Positions 42,947 to 53,425 of a stretch of DNA of 64,000 nt are shown one piece after another. The notes under the pieces are model-generated. The model was not told the origin of the DNA, did no database searches, and saw only the letters and a program-made list of their open reading frames with translations. The stretch's first letter is position 1. Each line of letters begins with the position of its first letter. This DNA is from Petrimonas sulfuriphila (GTDB lineage: Bacteria; Bacteroidota; Bacteroidia; Bacteroidales; Dysgonomonadaceae): the NCBI GenBank assembly GCA_038561985.1, contig CP073276.1, positions 1,736,001-1,800,000 of the forward strand, in the 5' to 3' direction. The position numbers were made by a program, and so were the translations under genes.

Positions 42947-44704
42947 TTAGAGTTTGTGTCCGTTTCCAATCAGTATGTCGGTAACGCTTCCGCCGGCAGG
43001 TACCATGGGATAAACCATTCCTTTGGTTTCCACCACTGCTTCGAGCAGGTAGGCACCCTCGTGGGACAGCATCTCCTCGATGGCGCTGTCCAGCTCTTTC
43101 CGGTCGGTCACTTTCCTTCCCCGGATGCCGTAGGCTTCGGCAATCTTTACGAAGTCGGGATTCTTGAGGTGTGTCTCGGAGTATCGTTCATCGAAGAAGA
43201 GCTCCTGCCACTGTCGGACCATGCCCAGGTAGTTGTTGTTCAGCAGGATAATCTTGACGTCGATGTTGTACTCCAGGATGGTTCCGAGCTCCTGGATGGA
43301 CATCTGCAGGCCACCGTCTCCGACGAAGATGCAGACAGTACGGTCGGGAGCCCCGTATTTCGCCCCGATCCCGGCGGGAAGCCCGAACCCCATGGTGCCC
43401 AGTCCGCCCGAAGTGACCATGCTGCGTGTCAGCGTGGATTTGAAATAGCGGGTGGCCATCATCTGGTGTTGCCCCACGTCGGTCACGCATACTGCCTTAT
43501 GTCCCGTAGCTTCCGATACCTTGTTCACCACTTCACCCATCTTCAGCTCTCCTCCGTTTTCGGGATACAGTTCGGCCTTGATGACGCAATCGAACTCCGT
43601 CTTTTTGTACTGTCCGAATTTCTCCATCCACTCCGAATGTTTACGTTCCTCGATCAGAGCCGTGACGAGCGGCAGTGTGTCTTTGGCATTACCCAGCACC
43701 TTTACGGTGGTTTTCACGTTCTTGTCCATCTCCGCCAGGTCGATATCGAAGTGGATGATTTTTGCCTGCCGGGCGTAGGTGTTGAGGTTGCCGGTGACGC
43801 GGTCGTCGAAGCGCATGCCGATGGCGATCAGCACGTCGCACTCGTTGGTGTTCATGTTGGGAGCGATGTTGCCGTGCATGCCCAGCATCCCGGCGTTGAG
43901 CGGGTGGTCGGAGGGGATGGCGGAGAGCCCGAGGATGGTCGATCCGAACGGGATGTTGCCTTTCTCCAGGAATGTCATCAGCTCCTGCTCCGCGTTTCCG
44001 AGGATCACGCCCTGTCCCACCAGCGCCAGGGGCTTTTGCGCCCGGTTGATCAGCTCCGCCGCCGCCTTGATATTCTCCATTTCCGACTCAGGAAAAGGGA
44101 TGTAGCTCCTCAGGAACGATGTCCTGCTGTAGGTATAGTCGAGTTTGTTGATCTGCGCATCCTTCGTTATGTCGAGGACCACCGGTCCGGGGCGGCCGCT
44201 TTTGGCAATGTAAAAGGCACGGGAAACGGCCCAGGGAATCTCTTCCGCCCGCCTTACCTGATAGGCCCACTTGGTGATGGGTTGGGTGATACCGATCACA
44301 TCGGCTTCCTGAAAGGCATCGGAGCCCAGCAAGCCCGATATAACCTGTCCCGAGATCACCACCAGTGGGGTGCTGTCCATCATGGCGTCGGTGATTCCGG
44401 TTACGGCGTTGGTGGCTCCGGGGCCGGAGGTGACCAGGGCAACACCGGTTTTCCTGGATACGCGTGCGTAGCCTTGTGCTGCGTGGACGGCCCCTTGTTC
44501 GTGACGGACCAGGATATGTTTTATGTCGTTCTTATGATCGTACAGCGCGTCGAAAACGGGCATGATGGCGCCGCCGGGATAGCCGAACATGGTATCTACG
44601 CCTTCGGCCAGTAACGAGCGGATAAGGGCCTCACTTCCCGAAATGTTTACCTTGGCCTCCTCTGTGGAGGGTTGGGTGGATTGTGAATGATTACTCCTGT
44701 TCAT
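42947..44704 (-). CDS. ilvB: Acetolactate synthase large (catalytic) subunit
   Basis: This 585-residue thiamine-diphosphate enzyme has a PYR domain with VDTMFGYPGGAIMPVFDALY and HEQGAVHAAQGYARVS (catalytic Glu). A middle FAD-type domain follows, and then a PP domain with VGDGGLQMSIQELGTI and ILLNNNYLGMVRQWQELFF (TPP/Mg-binding motif). It condenses pyruvate with pyruvate or 2-ketobutyrate. It lies between ilvD (20 bases) and ilvN (12 bases). Motifs and length are normal. Confidence 0.96.
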   Translation of the reverse strand: MNRSNHSQSTQPSTEEAKVNISGSEALIRSLLAEGVDTMFGYPGGAIMPVFDALYDHKNDIKHILVRHEQGAVHAAQGYARVSRKTGVALVTSGPGATNAVTGITDAMMDSTPLVVISGQVISGLLGSDAFQEADVIGITQPITKWAYQVRRAEEIPWAVSRAFYIAKSGRPGPVVLDITKDAQINKLDYTYSRTSFLRSYIPFPESEMENIKAAAELINRAQKPLALVGQGVILGNAEQELMTFLEKGNIPFGSTILGLSAIPSDHPLNAGMLGMHGNIAPNMNTNECDVLIAIGMRFDDRVTGNLNTYARQAKIIHFDIDLAEMDKNVKTTVKVLGNAKDTLPLVTALIEERKHSEWMEKFGQYKKTEFDCVIKAELYPENGGELKMGEVVNKVSEATGHKAVCVTDVGQHQMMATRYFKSTLTRSMVTSGGLGTMGFGLPAGIGAKYGAPDRTVCIFVGDGGLQMSIQELGTILEYNIDVKIILLNNNYLGMVRQWQELFFDERYSETHLKNPDFVKIAEAYGIRGRKVTDRKELDSAIEEMLSHEGAYLLEAVVETKGMVYPMVPAGGSVTDILIGNGHKL

Positions 44705-44724
44705 ATTTGTAGATTTATAGACTG

Positions 44725-46563
44725 TTATAGTATTCTCACACCGCCTAAATCGGCTGAACTGACGAAATGGGCGTAGAGCTTCAGTGCGTTGGATACTTTC
44801 CGGTCCCTGACCGGCTTAAAGGCGGCTTTCCCTTTCGCCTCCTCCTGTTTTCTCCGTTCCGCCAGCTCGGCGTCGGAGAGTTGGACCCGGATGATCCGGT
44901 TGGGAATATCGATTTCGATAACATCACCGTCTTTCACAAGCCCGATGTTGCCCCCGGCAGCCGCTTCAGGAGATATATGCCCGATGGACAGGCCCGAGGT
45001 GCCTCCCGAGAACCGTCCGTCGGTAATCAGGGCGCAGGCTTTTCCCAAATGTTTTGCTTTGATGTAGGAAGTGGGGTAGAGCATCTCCTGCATCCCCGGC
45101 CCTCCCTTAGGCCCTTCGTACACGATGACGACCACGTCGCCGGCTTCAATCTCTCCGTTCAGGATCCCGGTGCACGCTTCGTCCTGGGAATGGTACACCT
45201 TGGCTTTTCCCGAGAATTTCCAGATATTCTCATCTACCCCTGCCGTTTTCACCACGCAGCCGTTCTGTGCGATGTTACCTTTCAGGACGGCGAGTCCGCC
45301 GTCGAGGGTATAGGCATTTGCGATGTTCCGGATACAACCGTCTTCCCGGTCGGCATCGAGGGTTTTGTAAACGGCGTTTTGCGAGCCCATGACCAGGTTA
45401 AACCTGTTTCCCGGTGCCGAGCTGTAGATCGCTTGCGCCTCGGGATGGATATTTTCTGTTGTGATGTCGTACTTTTCTATCGCCTGTTTCAGCGTCAGTC
45501 CGTCGGCACGGTGGACCGATGTGTCGATCAGCCCGCCTTTTGCCAGTTCGCCCACGATACCCAGAATGCCTCCGGCGCGGTTCACATCCTGGACGTGGTA
45601 CTTCTTGGTGTTGGGCGCTACTTTGCATACGCAAGGCACCTTACGCGAGAGGGCGTCGATATCGTCCATCGTGAAATCCACTTCCGCCTCACGGGCAATG
45701 GCCAGCAGGTGAAGGATGGTGTTGGTGGAGCCGCCCATGGCAATGTCGAGCGACATGGCGTTGAGGAACGCCGCGCGTGTGGCGATGTTTCTCGGCAGCA
45801 CGCTTTCGTCGCCGTCGAAATAGTAGCGGTAGGCGTTTTCCACGATCTGCCCTGCTGCTTTGCGGAAGAGTCCGATCCGGTTGGCGTGTGTGGCCACGAT
45901 CGTCCCGTTGCCGGGCAGTGCCAGGCCGATGGCTTCGTTGAGGCAGTTCATGGAGTTGGCGGTAAACATTCCCGAGCACGAGCCGCAGGTGGGGCAAGCC
46001 AGCTTCTCGAGCTGCGAGATGCGGTCGTCCGACACGGCATCGTCGGCCGATTCGATCATCGCATCGATCAGGTCGATGGATTCGTCGCCAATTTTTCCCG
46101 CCTCCATGGGCCCGCCCGAAACAAAGATGGCGGGGATGTTCAGCCGCATGGCTGCCATGAGCATGCCCGGCGTTATCTTGTCGCAGTTGCTGATGCACAC
46201 CATCGCATCCACCTTGTGAGCGTTAATCATATATTCTATGGAGTCGGCAATCAGGTCGCGCGACGGTAACGAGTAGAGCATCCCGTCGTGGCCCATGGCG
46301 ATGCCGTCGTCCACGGCGATGGTGTTGAATTCGGCGGCAAAGCACCCCAACTTTTCGATTTCGGCTTTCACCATCTGCCCGATATCGTGCAGGTGTGCGT
46401 GCCCGGGCACAAACTGGGTGAATGAATTCACCACGGCGATGATGGGTTTTCCCATCTGCTCGTCTTTCATTCCGTTAGCCCTCCACAGCGCGCGTGCGCC
46501 GGCCATCAGGCGGCCCTGAGTGGAGGTGTAGCTCCGGAGGTGTTTATTGTCTTTACGGTTCAT
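44725..46563 (-). CDS. ilvD: Dihydroxy-acid dehydratase
   Basis: This 612-residue enzyme has Fe-S ligands in [15 protein letters not shown] (Cys123, Cys127) and [20 protein letters not shown], along with [21 protein letters not shown] near the C-terminus. It dehydrates dihydroxy acids to 2-keto acids in Ile/Val/Leu synthesis. The ATG is preceded by a 175-base gap filled by a 12-bp tandem repeat that separates it from leuB. This could give ilvDBN-C its own expression control. Confidence 0.96.
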   Translation of the reverse strand: MNRKDNKHLRSYTSTQGRLMAGARALWRANGMKDEQMGKPIIAVVNSFTQFVPGHAHLHDIGQMVKAEIEKLGCFAAEFNTIAVDDGIAMGHDGMLYSLPSRDLIADSIEYMINAHKVDAMVCISNCDKITPGMLMAAMRLNIPAIFVSGGPMEAGKIGDESIDLIDAMIESADDAVSDDRISQLEKLACPTCGSCSGMFTANSMNCLNEAIGLALPGNGTIVATHANRIGLFRKAAGQIVENAYRYYFDGDESVLPRNIATRAAFLNAMSLDIAMGGSTNTILHLLAIAREAEVDFTMDDIDALSRKVPCVCKVAPNTKKYHVQDVNRAGGILGIVGELAKGGLIDTSVHRADGLTLKQAIEKYDITTENIHPEAQAIYSSAPGNRFNLVMGSQNAVYKTLDADREDGCIRNIANAYTLDGGLAVLKGNIAQNGCVVKTAGVDENIWKFSGKAKVYHSQDEACTGILNGEIEAGDVVVIVYEGPKGGPGMQEMLYPTSYIKAKHLGKACALITDGRFSGGTSGLSIGHISPEAAAGGNIGLVKDGDVIEIDIPNRIIRVQLSDAELAERRKQEEAKGKAAFKPVRDRKVSNALKLYAHFVSSADLGGVRIL

Positions 46564-46596
46564 TCCTGTATGTTCCTATTTTATTGTTTTCTTTTA

Positions 46597-46735
46597 TTTC
46601 AATCTTAATCCCTATCTCTATTTCAATCTCTATTTCAATCTCTATTTCAATCCCTATTTCAATCTCAAATTCAATCTCAAATTCAATCTCAAATTCAATC
46701 TCAAATTCAATCTTATTCTCTATCTCTATCTCTAT
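46597..46735. repeat. 12-bp tandem repeat array between leuB and ilvD
   Basis: About eight consecutive 12-base units run from about 46620 to 46715: first ATTTCAATCTCT-type, then AATTCAATCTCA-type. They are followed by 6-base TATCTC units to about 46733 and preceded by related degenerate sequence. It fills the whole leuB-ilvD gap, so the transcript would carry a purine-rich repeat just before the ilvD start. Array length could vary by slippage. Confidence 0.8.
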
Positions 46736-46738
46736 TTC

Positions 46739-47824
46739 TTATAAAGTAACTAAAATGGAGCTTTTAATATACTCCGCAATCCAGTCCCCCACCTCACTTG
46801 TCCCGTAGGCTTTTCCCCCTTCGGCAATATCTTCGGTGACGACGCCCGCTTCGAGGCTTGCGTTGACGGCCCGGCGGATGGCTGCTCCTTCTTCCTGCAG
46901 GTTGAAAGCGTATTCAAACATCAGTGCGGCGGAGAGGATCATGGCGGCGGGATTGGCAATGTTTTTTCCGGTTGCCTGCGGGTAGGAGCCGTGGATCGGT
47001 TCGAACAGGGAGGTGTGTATGCCTATCGAAGCGGAGGGGAGCATCCCCAGTGATCCGGTGATGACCGATGCTTCGTCGGTGAGGATGTCGCCGAAGAGGT
47101 TTTCGGTTACCAGCACATCGAAGCTCTTGGGCCACTGGATGATGCGCATGGCTGCGTTGTCCACGAACAGGTAATCGGTCTCGATGTCGGGGTATTGCGG
47201 GGCGATCTCCTGCGCGATCTGGCGCCACAGGCGGGAGGTGGCAATCACGTTTGCCTTGTCCACCACGGTAAGCTTCTTGCGGCGTTGCCCGGCAAACTTG
47301 TAGGCCAGGTGCAGGATCCGTTCGATCTCTTCGCGCGTGTAGACACAGGTGTCGTAAGCCGTGTCTCCGTCTTCGCTCCGTCCTTGCGGCCGTCCGAAGT
47401 ACATGCCTCCCGTCAGTTCGCGGATGCAGACGAAGTCGGCTCCTTCCACCAGGTCGGCGCGAAGGGGTGATTTGTGGATCAGCGAGGGGAACGTCATTAC
47501 GGGACGGATGTTTCCGTACAGTCCCAGTTGCTTGCGCATCCGGAGCAGCCCCTGCTCGGGGCGTACCCTGGCGTTAGGGTCGTTGTCGAACTTGGGGTGT
47601 CCGATGGCGCCGAACAACACCGCGTCTGCCTGCATGCACACTTCGTGCGTCTCCGGCGGATAGGGGTCGCCGACGGCATCGATGGCGCAAGCGCCGACAA
47701 TGGCTTCCGTGAACGTTACCTCGTGGTTAAATTTCTCGCATACGGCACGCGTCACTTTCAACGCCTGGTCCATGATCTCGGGACCGATGCCGTCGCCGGG
47801 CAATACTGCTATCTTCAATTTCAT
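46739..47824 (-). CDS. leuB: 3-isopropylmalate dehydrogenase
   Basis: This 361-residue decarboxylating dehydrogenase has [19 protein letters not shown] at the N-terminus and [10 protein letters not shown]. Substrate-binding arginines lie in [18 protein letters not shown] and [27 protein letters not shown] and [27 protein letters not shown] (metal-binding Asp) follow. It carries out the third step of leucine synthesis. It is 22 bases downstream of the cimA-like gene; its stop is at the edge of the tandem repeat. Confidence 0.96.
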   Translation of the reverse strand: MKLKIAVLPGDGIGPEIMDQALKVTRAVCEKFNHEVTFTEAIVGACAIDAVGDPYPPETHEVCMQADAVLFGAIGHPKFDNDPNARVRPEQGLLRMRKQLGLYGNIRPVMTFPSLIHKSPLRADLVEGADFVCIRELTGGMYFGRPQGRSEDGDTAYDTCVYTREEIERILHLAYKFAGQRRKKLTVVDKANVIATSRLWRQIAQEIAPQYPDIETDYLFVDNAAMRIIQWPKSFDVLVTENLFGDILTDEASVITGSLGMLPSASIGIHTSLFEPIHGSYPQATGKNIANPAAMILSAALMFEYAFNLQEEGAAIRRAVNASLEAGVVTEDIAEGGKAYGTSEVGDWIAEYIKSSILVTL

Positions 47825-47846
47825 AGGTTTTCTTTTCTTTTTATTT

Positions 47847-49403
47847 TTACGGTAGCTCCATGTGGCGGATCACCGGTATGTTTCCTTTTTCTATCATGTT
47901 CAGCATTTTTATCGTGGCCTTGATGGCGGCAGCCGTCTGGTCGACATCCAGTCCCCGGGTTTTGAAGACCTTCCCGTCGAACCTCCACGTGATGATGGTC
48001 TGTACGTAGGCGTTGGTTTTTCCGCCGGGGGGAATGACCACCACGTAGTCGAGCAAATCGGGCGTGGGTTTGTTGAGGCTCTTGTAAATCTTGTACATGG
48101 CCTTCGAGAAGGCGTGGTACTGCCCGTCTCCCGCGGCTGACTGCTGATACACCTCCCCCCGGATGGATATCTTTACGGTGGCTGTCGGGCGCATGCCGTC
48201 GGTGAGGTTCAGCGAGTAGTTCAGTATCTGTATCTCCTGGTTGTCGATTCCGTTCTTCAGGATGTCGGAAACGATGTAGGGCAGCTCATCGGGGCTGACC
48301 AGCTCTTTCTTGTCGCCCAGCTCGATGATGCGGGCCGTCACTTTTTTGGCGGCTTCATCGTCTACTTCGATTCCCAGCGCCTCCAGGTTCTTCAGGATGT
48401 TGGCCTTGCCGGAGTTCTTCCCCAGGGCGTATTCCCGTGAACGTCCGAACCGCTCGGGCACGAGGTCGTTGTGGTAAAGGTTCTTCTTCTTGTCGCCATC
48501 GGCATGGACTCCGGCCACCTGTGTGAACACGTTGTCACCGATAACGGGTTTGTTGTTGGGGATACGTACGCCGGAGTAACTTTCCACGATCTTGCTGACG
48601 CTGTAGAGCTTGTCCTCGGCAACGTTGGTGCTGAGCTTCAGCTGGTCGTGGATCAGGGCGACGATGCTGGTGACGGGCGCGTTACCGGCTCGTTCCCCCA
48701 GGCCGTTCACGGTGACGTGGACGCCTTTTACTCCCGCTTTCACCGCTTCGAAAACGTTGGCTACCGCCAGGTCGTAATCGTTGTGCGCGTGGAAGTCGAA
48801 GTGCAGGCCGGGGTACCTGCCGATCATCTTCTCACAGAACATCCGGGTCTCGGAGGGGTTCAGTATGCCCAAGGTGTCGGGCAGCATGTAGCGGGTGATG
48901 GGCTGGTGTTGCAGCTCATCCATCATCTCGAACACGTACGCCTCTGAATCGCGCATCCCGTTGGACCAGTCTTCGAGGTAGACGTTCACGTCCATTCCCC
49001 GCTTTTTGGCTTCGGCGATGACCGACTTTATGTCGGCGAGGTGCTCCCGGGCCGTTTTTCTGAGTTGATGGGTGCAATGTTTCTCCGAACCTTTGCAAAG
49101 GAGGTTGACCACCCGGCATCCCGCGGCGGTGATCCAGTCGAGCGATGCGTTTCCATCCACAAATCCCAGGATCTCTATCTTGTTGATATGCCCGTGACTG
49201 TTTGCCCATTGTGCAATCTTCTGCACCGACTTAAATTCTCCTTCCGATACCCGCGCGGACGCGATCTCTACCCGGTCGACATTTAACTCTTCAATGAGCA
49301 AGCGGACAATGCTTACTTTTTCTTCCGTTGCGAATGAAACGCCCGAGGTCTGTTCCCCGTCGCGCAACGTGGTGTCCATTATTTCTATTTTCCGCTTTAC
49401 CAT
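47847..49403 (-). CDS. Citramalate/2-isopropylmalate synthase-like protein (second LeuA paralogue)
   Basis: This is a protein of about 518 residues. ATG 49403 ([20 protein letters not shown]) is the family-like start; the open frame extends upstream but that part overlaps leuD and is not family sequence. A TIM-barrel HMGL domain ([25 protein letters not shown] with metal His; [12 protein letters not shown]) is followed by a LeuA-type allosteric domain ([20 protein letters not shown]). It may be citramalate synthase, feeding isoleucine from pyruvate, since no ilvA is seen nearby. A second isopropylmalate synthase is the alternative. It lies between leuD and leuB. Confidence 0.88.
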   Translation of the reverse strand: MVKRKIEIMDTTLRDGEQTSGVSFATEEKVSIVRLLIEELNVDRVEIASARVSEGEFKSVQKIAQWANSHGHINKIEILGFVDGNASLDWITAAGCRVVNLLCKGSEKHCTHQLRKTAREHLADIKSVIAEAKKRGMDVNVYLEDWSNGMRDSEAYVFEMMDELQHQPITRYMLPDTLGILNPSETRMFCEKMIGRYPGLHFDFHAHNDYDLAVANVFEAVKAGVKGVHVTVNGLGERAGNAPVTSIVALIHDQLKLSTNVAEDKLYSVSKIVESYSGVRIPNNKPVIGDNVFTQVAGVHADGDKKKNLYHNDLVPERFGRSREYALGKNSGKANILKNLEALGIEVDDEAAKKVTARIIELGDKKELVSPDELPYIVSDILKNGIDNQEIQILNYSLNLTDGMRPTATVKISIRGEVYQQSAAGDGQYHAFSKAMYKIYKSLNKPTPDLLDYVVVIPPGGKTNAYVQTIITWRFDGKVFKTRGLDVDQTAAAIKATIKMLNMIEKGNIPVIRHMELP

Positions 49404-49432
49404 GTGTTGATGAACTGAAACGTGTGATACAT

Positions 49433-50029
49433 TCAATAGACGTAAGGGCGATTCTTCTCGTACGCTTCGATCTTCTCTTTGTTCGACAGGAGGAAGTCGA
49501 TGTCGTCGAGCCCTTTCAGGAGGCATTCTTTTTTATAGGGATTGATGTCGAACGGCTCCCTGTTTCCGGTCTGGTTGTTCCTGATGAACTGCTCCTCGAG
49601 GTTCACCGTAACCGTTGCCTGCGGGTCCTGGCCGACCGATGTGAACAGTTCTCCGAGGAACTTCTCGCTGACCACCACGGGCAGGATGCCGTTGTTAAGC
49701 GCATTGTTGCGGAAGATATCGGCAAAGAAGCTCGATACCACCACCTTGAAGCCGTATCCGGCAATTGCCCAGGCGGCATGCTCGCGGCTTGACCCGCTGC
49801 CGAAGTTTTTCCCTGCCACCAGGACTTCGCCGCTGTAGGCGGGGTTGTTGAGGACGAAATCGGCTTTCGGCTCGCCCGATTTTTCGTACCGCCAGTCGGC
49901 AAACAAGTTGTCTCCGAACCCTTCGCGGGTAGTGGCTTTCAGGAAGCGGGCGGGAATGATCTGGTCGGTGTCCACGTTCTCTATCGGAAGGGGGACGTAT
50001 GTGGATGTGATTGTTTTGAATTTTTCCAT
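49433..50029 (-). CDS. leuD: 3-isopropylmalate dehydratase small subunit
   Basis: This 198-residue swivel-domain subunit has [20 protein letters not shown] at the N-terminus and the substrate-loop motif [17 protein letters not shown] (residues about 72-88). It pairs with LeuC to isomerise isopropylmalate. It follows leuC by 37 bases. Length and motifs are typical. Confidence 0.96.
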   Translation of the reverse strand: MEKFKTITSTYVPLPIENVDTDQIIPARFLKATTREGFGDNLFADWRYEKSGEPKADFVLNNPAYSGEVLVAGKNFGSGSSREHAAWAIAGYGFKVVVSSFFADIFRNNALNNGILPVVVSEKFLGELFTSVGQDPQATVTVNLEEQFIRNNQTGNREPFDINPYKKECLLKGLDDIDFLLSNKEKIEAYEKNRPYVY

Positions 50030-50066
50030 ATTTGTTTGATGTACTGATGTGCTGATCGAATAGTGG

Positions 50067-51452
50067 TTACGGTGCCGTTATCTTTCCCGTTACGGCAGCA
50101 GCGGCGGCTACCAGCGGGCTTGCCAGGATGGTGCGTGCGCCGGGCCCTTGTCTCCCCTCGAAGTTACGGTTGGATGTGGAGACGGCATATTTTCCGGCCG
50201 GTACTTTATCGTCGTTCATGGCCAGGCAGGCGGAGCATCCCGGCTGACGGAGCTCAAAGCCAGCTTCTTCCAGGATCTTGTCCAGCCCTTCAGCTTCAAT
50301 CTGCTGGCGGACCTGCCAACTTCCGGGTACCAGCCATGCTGTCACGTTGCCGGCTTTCTTTTTCCCTTTCACGTAGTGGGTGAACACGCGGAAGTCTTCG
50401 ATGCGCCCGTTGGTACAACTGCCCAGGAAGACGTAGTCGATCGGTTTCCCTTCCAGTTTTTGTCCGGGTTCGAAACCCATGTATTTCAACGATTTCTCAA
50501 ACGAGATCTTTCCGGCTTCGTCGATGGCCGAAAGTTCGGGAATGGCTCCGTCGATGGGCATGCCCATTCCGGGATTGGTTCCGTAGGTTATCATCGGTTT
50601 TATTTGGGAAGCATCGAACGTGACCTCTTTATCGAAGGCAGCGCCTTCGTCGGACTTCAACGTTTTCCAGTAGGCCATCGCTTCGTCCCACCTTTCCCCC
50701 TTGGGAGCAAACTCGCGCCCCTGGATGTAGTTGTAGGTTGTTTCGTCGGGGGCGATCAATCCTCCGCGGGCACCCATCTCGATGCTCAGGTTGCAAAGCG
50801 TCATCCGCTGTTCCATGGTCAGGTTGCGGACCGCTTCCCCCGCATACTCCACGAAGTAGCCCGTGGCACCGCCTGTGGTGAGTTGCCAGATCATGTACAA
50901 CGCCATGTCCTTTGCACTTACGCCGTCGTTGAGCTTCCCTTCGAAGTTCACGCGCATGGTTTTCGGGCGTGTTTGCAGGATACATTGCGACGATAACACC
51001 ATCTCCACCTCGCTGGTCCCTATGCCGAAAGCGATTGCGCCGAACGCTCCGTGGGTGGAGGTATGGCTGTCGCCGCAGACGATGGTCATTCCCGGCTGAG
51101 TGAAGCCGTTCTCCGGGCCGATCACGTGAACGATCCCGTTTTTGGAATGGCGAAGGCCGTAGTAGGTGAGTCCGAACTCCCGGGCATTTTTGGCCAGGGT
51201 GTCCACCTGGTACCGGGAAACCTCATCGCGGATGGGCTTGTCTTGTTCCACGGTAGGGATGTTGTGGTCGGCCGTAAGCAGGGTCTGTCCGGGACGAAAG
51301 ACCTTCAGCCCCCGTTCCCGCAGCCCCGAGAAAGCTTGCGGGCTGGTTACCTCGTGGCACAAATGCCTGTCGATGTACAGTTGCGAAGGGCCGTCTTTCA
51401 CTGTGGTAACCACGTGCGCGTCCCATATCTTATCAAAAAGCGTCTTATTCAT
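50067..51452 (-). CDS. leuC: 3-isopropylmalate dehydratase large subunit
   Basis: This 461-residue aconitase-family subunit has [34 protein letters not shown] and [10 protein letters not shown], which together give the [4Fe-4S] cysteines. [18 protein letters not shown] is the usual LeuC segment. It is 37 bases downstream of leuA. It isomerises 2-isopropylmalate with LeuD. Confidence 0.96.
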   Translation of the reverse strand: MNKTLFDKIWDAHVVTTVKDGPSQLYIDRHLCHEVTSPQAFSGLRERGLKVFRPGQTLLTADHNIPTVEQDKPIRDEVSRYQVDTLAKNAREFGLTYYGLRHSKNGIVHVIGPENGFTQPGMTIVCGDSHTSTHGAFGAIAFGIGTSEVEMVLSSQCILQTRPKTMRVNFEGKLNDGVSAKDMALYMIWQLTTGGATGYFVEYAGEAVRNLTMEQRMTLCNLSIEMGARGGLIAPDETTYNYIQGREFAPKGERWDEAMAYWKTLKSDEGAAFDKEVTFDASQIKPMITYGTNPGMGMPIDGAIPELSAIDEAGKISFEKSLKYMGFEPGQKLEGKPIDYVFLGSCTNGRIEDFRVFTHYVKGKKKAGNVTAWLVPGSWQVRQQIEAEGLDKILEEAGFELRQPGCSACLAMNDDKVPAGKYAVSTSNRNFEGRQGPGARTILASPLVAAAAAVTGKITAP

Positions 51453-51489
51453 ATAATTTTGTCTGTTGTATGTTATCTGTTAGCTTTGT

Positions 51490-52977
51490 TCATTCTACAA
51501 ATTTATTCACCGCATCTATAAATGCTTCCACGGATGCCGAAACGATATCGGTGTTTGCCGAGAAGCCGTAGTAGAGCATCCCGTTGTGTTCCACCTGCAT
51601 GTGGACCTTGCCCACGTCGTCGCTTCCGCGGTTGATGGCCTGGATCAGGAACTCCTGAATGACCGTTTCGCGGCTGATGATTTTCTTTACTGCTTTTATC
51701 GCCGCGTCCACCGGACCGTTTCCGGTTGCTGATGCCTCAAAATGCTCCCCGGCTATGTTCAGGCCGATGCTGGCCACGTTGCGCAGCCCCACGCCGCAGG
51801 TAACCTGCAGGTAATCGATCTGGATGCGGTTCATGCGAGACTCTTTCCCGACCAGGGCGAGTATATCGTCGTCCTTGATGTCTTTTTTCCTGTCGGCGAG
51901 AGAAAGGAATTTCTGGTAAACGTCATCCAGCTCGCCGTTGTCGAGATCCACTCCCAGCAGGGTCAACCGGTTTTTCAGTGCGGCGCGGCCGCTCCGTGCT
52001 GTCAGCACGATGGAGTTCTCGTCGATCCCCACGTCTTTCGGGTCGATGATCTCGTACGTTTCCACGTTCTTCAGCACGCCGTCCTGGTGAATGCCCGAGG
52101 AGTGTGCAAAGGCGTTTCGGCCGACGATGGCCTTGTTGGGCTGGACGGGCATGTTCATCAATGTGGAAACCAACCGGCTGGTGGAATATATCTTGGTGGT
52201 GTTGATGTTGGTGTCGAACCCGAGGTCCTTGTGGCTCTTCAGCGCCATCACCACTTCCTCGAGCGAAGTGTTCCCCGCGCGTTCCCCAATACCGTTGACG
52301 GTTACTTCAACCTGGCGGGCGCCGTTGAGGACTCCCGAGAGGGTGTTGGCTGTAGCCATCCCCAAATCCTGGTGGCAATGCGTCGAGAGGATCGCATTTT
52401 TCAGATCTACATGATCCACCAGGTATTTTATTTTTGCACCGTAAGCGTTTGGAAAACAGTAACCGGTGGTGTCGGGGATATTGACCACGGTGGCTCCGGC
52501 GTTTACGACTGCCTGCACCACACGTGCGAGGTATTCGTTGTCGGTGCGGCCTGCATCTTCGGCGTAGAACTCCACATCATCCACAAACCGGCGGGCATAC
52601 TTCACGGCTTTTACGGCACGCTCGATGATCTCTTCGCGGTTGGAGTTGAACTTGTGTTTGATGTGCATATCCGATGTGCCGATACCTGTATGGATCCGTT
52701 TGCGTTTGGCGTATTTCAGCGATTCGGCAGCCACTTCGATGTCTTTTTCCACCGCGCGTGTGAGCGCACATATAACGGGCCAGGTGACGGCTTTGGAGAT
52801 CTCAACCACAGAGTTGAAGTCGCCGGGGCTGGATACTGGAAATCCGGCTTCGATAACATCTACCCCCAGCAATTCCAGGGCTTTGGCCACCTGGATTTTT
52901 TCGATGGTGTTTAACTGACACCCGGGAACCTGTTCCCCGTCGCGCAACGTCGTGTCAAAAACATAAATTCTTTCCAT
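51490..52977 (-). CDS. leuA: 2-isopropylmalate synthase
   Basis: This 495-residue enzyme has a TIM barrel ([35 protein letters not shown] with metal-binding His; [16 protein letters not shown]) and a C-terminal allosteric domain ([20 protein letters not shown]). It commits 2-ketoisovalerate to leucine and is usually feedback inhibited by leucine. It is the first structural gene of the block. The 170 bases before it hold a branched-chain-rich leader peptide and an attenuator hairpin. Confidence 0.96.
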   Translation of the reverse strand: MERIYVFDTTLRDGEQVPGCQLNTIEKIQVAKALELLGVDVIEAGFPVSSPGDFNSVVEISKAVTWPVICALTRAVEKDIEVAAESLKYAKRKRIHTGIGTSDMHIKHKFNSNREEIIERAVKAVKYARRFVDDVEFYAEDAGRTDNEYLARVVQAVVNAGATVVNIPDTTGYCFPNAYGAKIKYLVDHVDLKNAILSTHCHQDLGMATANTLSGVLNGARQVEVTVNGIGERAGNTSLEEVVMALKSHKDLGFDTNINTTKIYSTSRLVSTLMNMPVQPNKAIVGRNAFAHSSGIHQDGVLKNVETYEIIDPKDVGIDENSIVLTARSGRAALKNRLTLLGVDLDNGELDDVYQKFLSLADRKKDIKDDDILALVGKESRMNRIQIDYLQVTCGVGLRNVASIGLNIAGEHFEASATGNGPVDAAIKAVKKIISRETVIQEFLIQAINRGSDDVGKVHMQVEHNGMLYYGFSANTDIVSASVEAFIDAVNKFVE

Positions 52978-53007
52978 TATAACCTGTATTATTCGTTTTT
53001 TTACAAG

Positions 53008-53042
53008 AAAAAAACCTTTCCCACACGGTGAGAAAGGTTTTC
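53008..53042 (-). terminator. Leader terminator (attenuator) of the leu-ilv block
   Basis: On the minus strand AACCTTTCTCACC pairs with GGGAAAGGTT around a short loop, followed by seven T. This intrinsic terminator lies 31 bases upstream of leuA, between the leader peptide and the gene. Its 5' arm contains TCTCACC (53027-53033), which can instead pair with GGTGAGA (53082-53088) overlapping the leader stop codon. The two structures exclude each other. Confidence 0.8.
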
Positions 53043-53083
53043 TTTATTTTATTGTTCTTTATTTCAATATCGATATACCGGTC

Positions 53084-53149
53084 TCACCCTCTGAAGTCCT
53101 CCAGAAGTAGAATAGAAATGACTAGAATAGCGATAGAATGAGTGTTCAT
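53084..53149 (-). CDS. Branched-chain leader peptide of the leu-ilv attenuator
   Basis: This short frame of 21 residues starts ATG 53149 and begins MNTHSIAILVISILLL, ending at TGA 53084-53086. Nine of 21 residues are Ile, Leu or Val, including the run Ile-Leu-Leu-Leu. The stop codon lies within GGTGAGA, the segment that can pair with the terminator arm. This is the arrangement of classical attenuation. A translating ribosome that reaches the stop would cover that segment and allow termination. Stalling at Ile/Leu codons would leave it free to block the terminator. Translation is inferred, not shown. Confidence 0.75.
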   Translation of the reverse strand: MNTHSIAILVISILLLEDFRG

Positions 53150-53390
53150 TGATAAAATGAAAAAACTTGTTCGTTAATTGTCTGCAAAGAAAAAGCAAAA
53201 AAACGGAATAACAAAATATTTTCCAGTTTTTATTCAAAAAAAATTACAAATTGAAATAAAAAGAGAGTTATCGATTACAAAATATATTCCCTGTAAAATG
53301 AAATAAACTGTGTTTCAGTTGATTAGTGTTTTTGATTCACTCGCTGGTTTTCACCGGATAAAAAGTGTCGGAACGGAAAGAAATTATCAC
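53150..53390. other. Divergent AT-rich region between the leader peptide and the transporter gene
   Basis: This stretch must contain the leu-ilv promoter on the minus strand. I found no exact TAnnTTTG box for it, only the near match CAAAATAT on the plus strand. No gene or repeat was recognised. Confidence 0.4.
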
Positions 53391-53398
53391 TATTTTTG
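53391..53398 (+). promoter_or_regulatory. -7 box of the EamA-type transporter gene
   Basis: TATTTTTG matches TAnnTTTG and lies 28-35 bases before the ATG at 53426. A TTG inside it would extend the frame, but this position makes it unlikely as a start. Confidence 0.5.
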
Positions 53399-53425
53399 CG
53401 TGCCGGATTATTCGGGTTGCTTCGA

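Noticed and set aside
42938-44614. Long open frame of over 500 codons antisense to ilvB
   Set aside because: The minus-strand acetolactate synthase has all catalytic motifs; the antisense frame is His/Val/Gly-rich without motifs.
44767-46269. 500-codon frame antisense to ilvD
   Set aside because: Same reason: a shadow of a well-identified gene with Fe-S motifs.
46597-46735. Possible CRISPR array
   Set aside because: Units are 12 and 6 bases in direct tandem with no spacers, and no cas genes are present.
46494-46808. A plus-strand frame encoding long Ser-Ile/Ser-Asn repeats
   Set aside because: It is only the translation of the 12-bp tandem repeat and the ends of ilvD and leuB on the other strand.
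49404-49526. N-terminal extension of the citramalate/isopropylmalate synthase-like gene
   Set aside because: The extra 41 residues overlap leuD and are not family-like; ATG 49403 gives the standard start.
53396-53425. TTG-started extension of the EamA-type transporter
   Set aside because: The TTG lies inside the -7 promoter box, so it would not be in the transcript.
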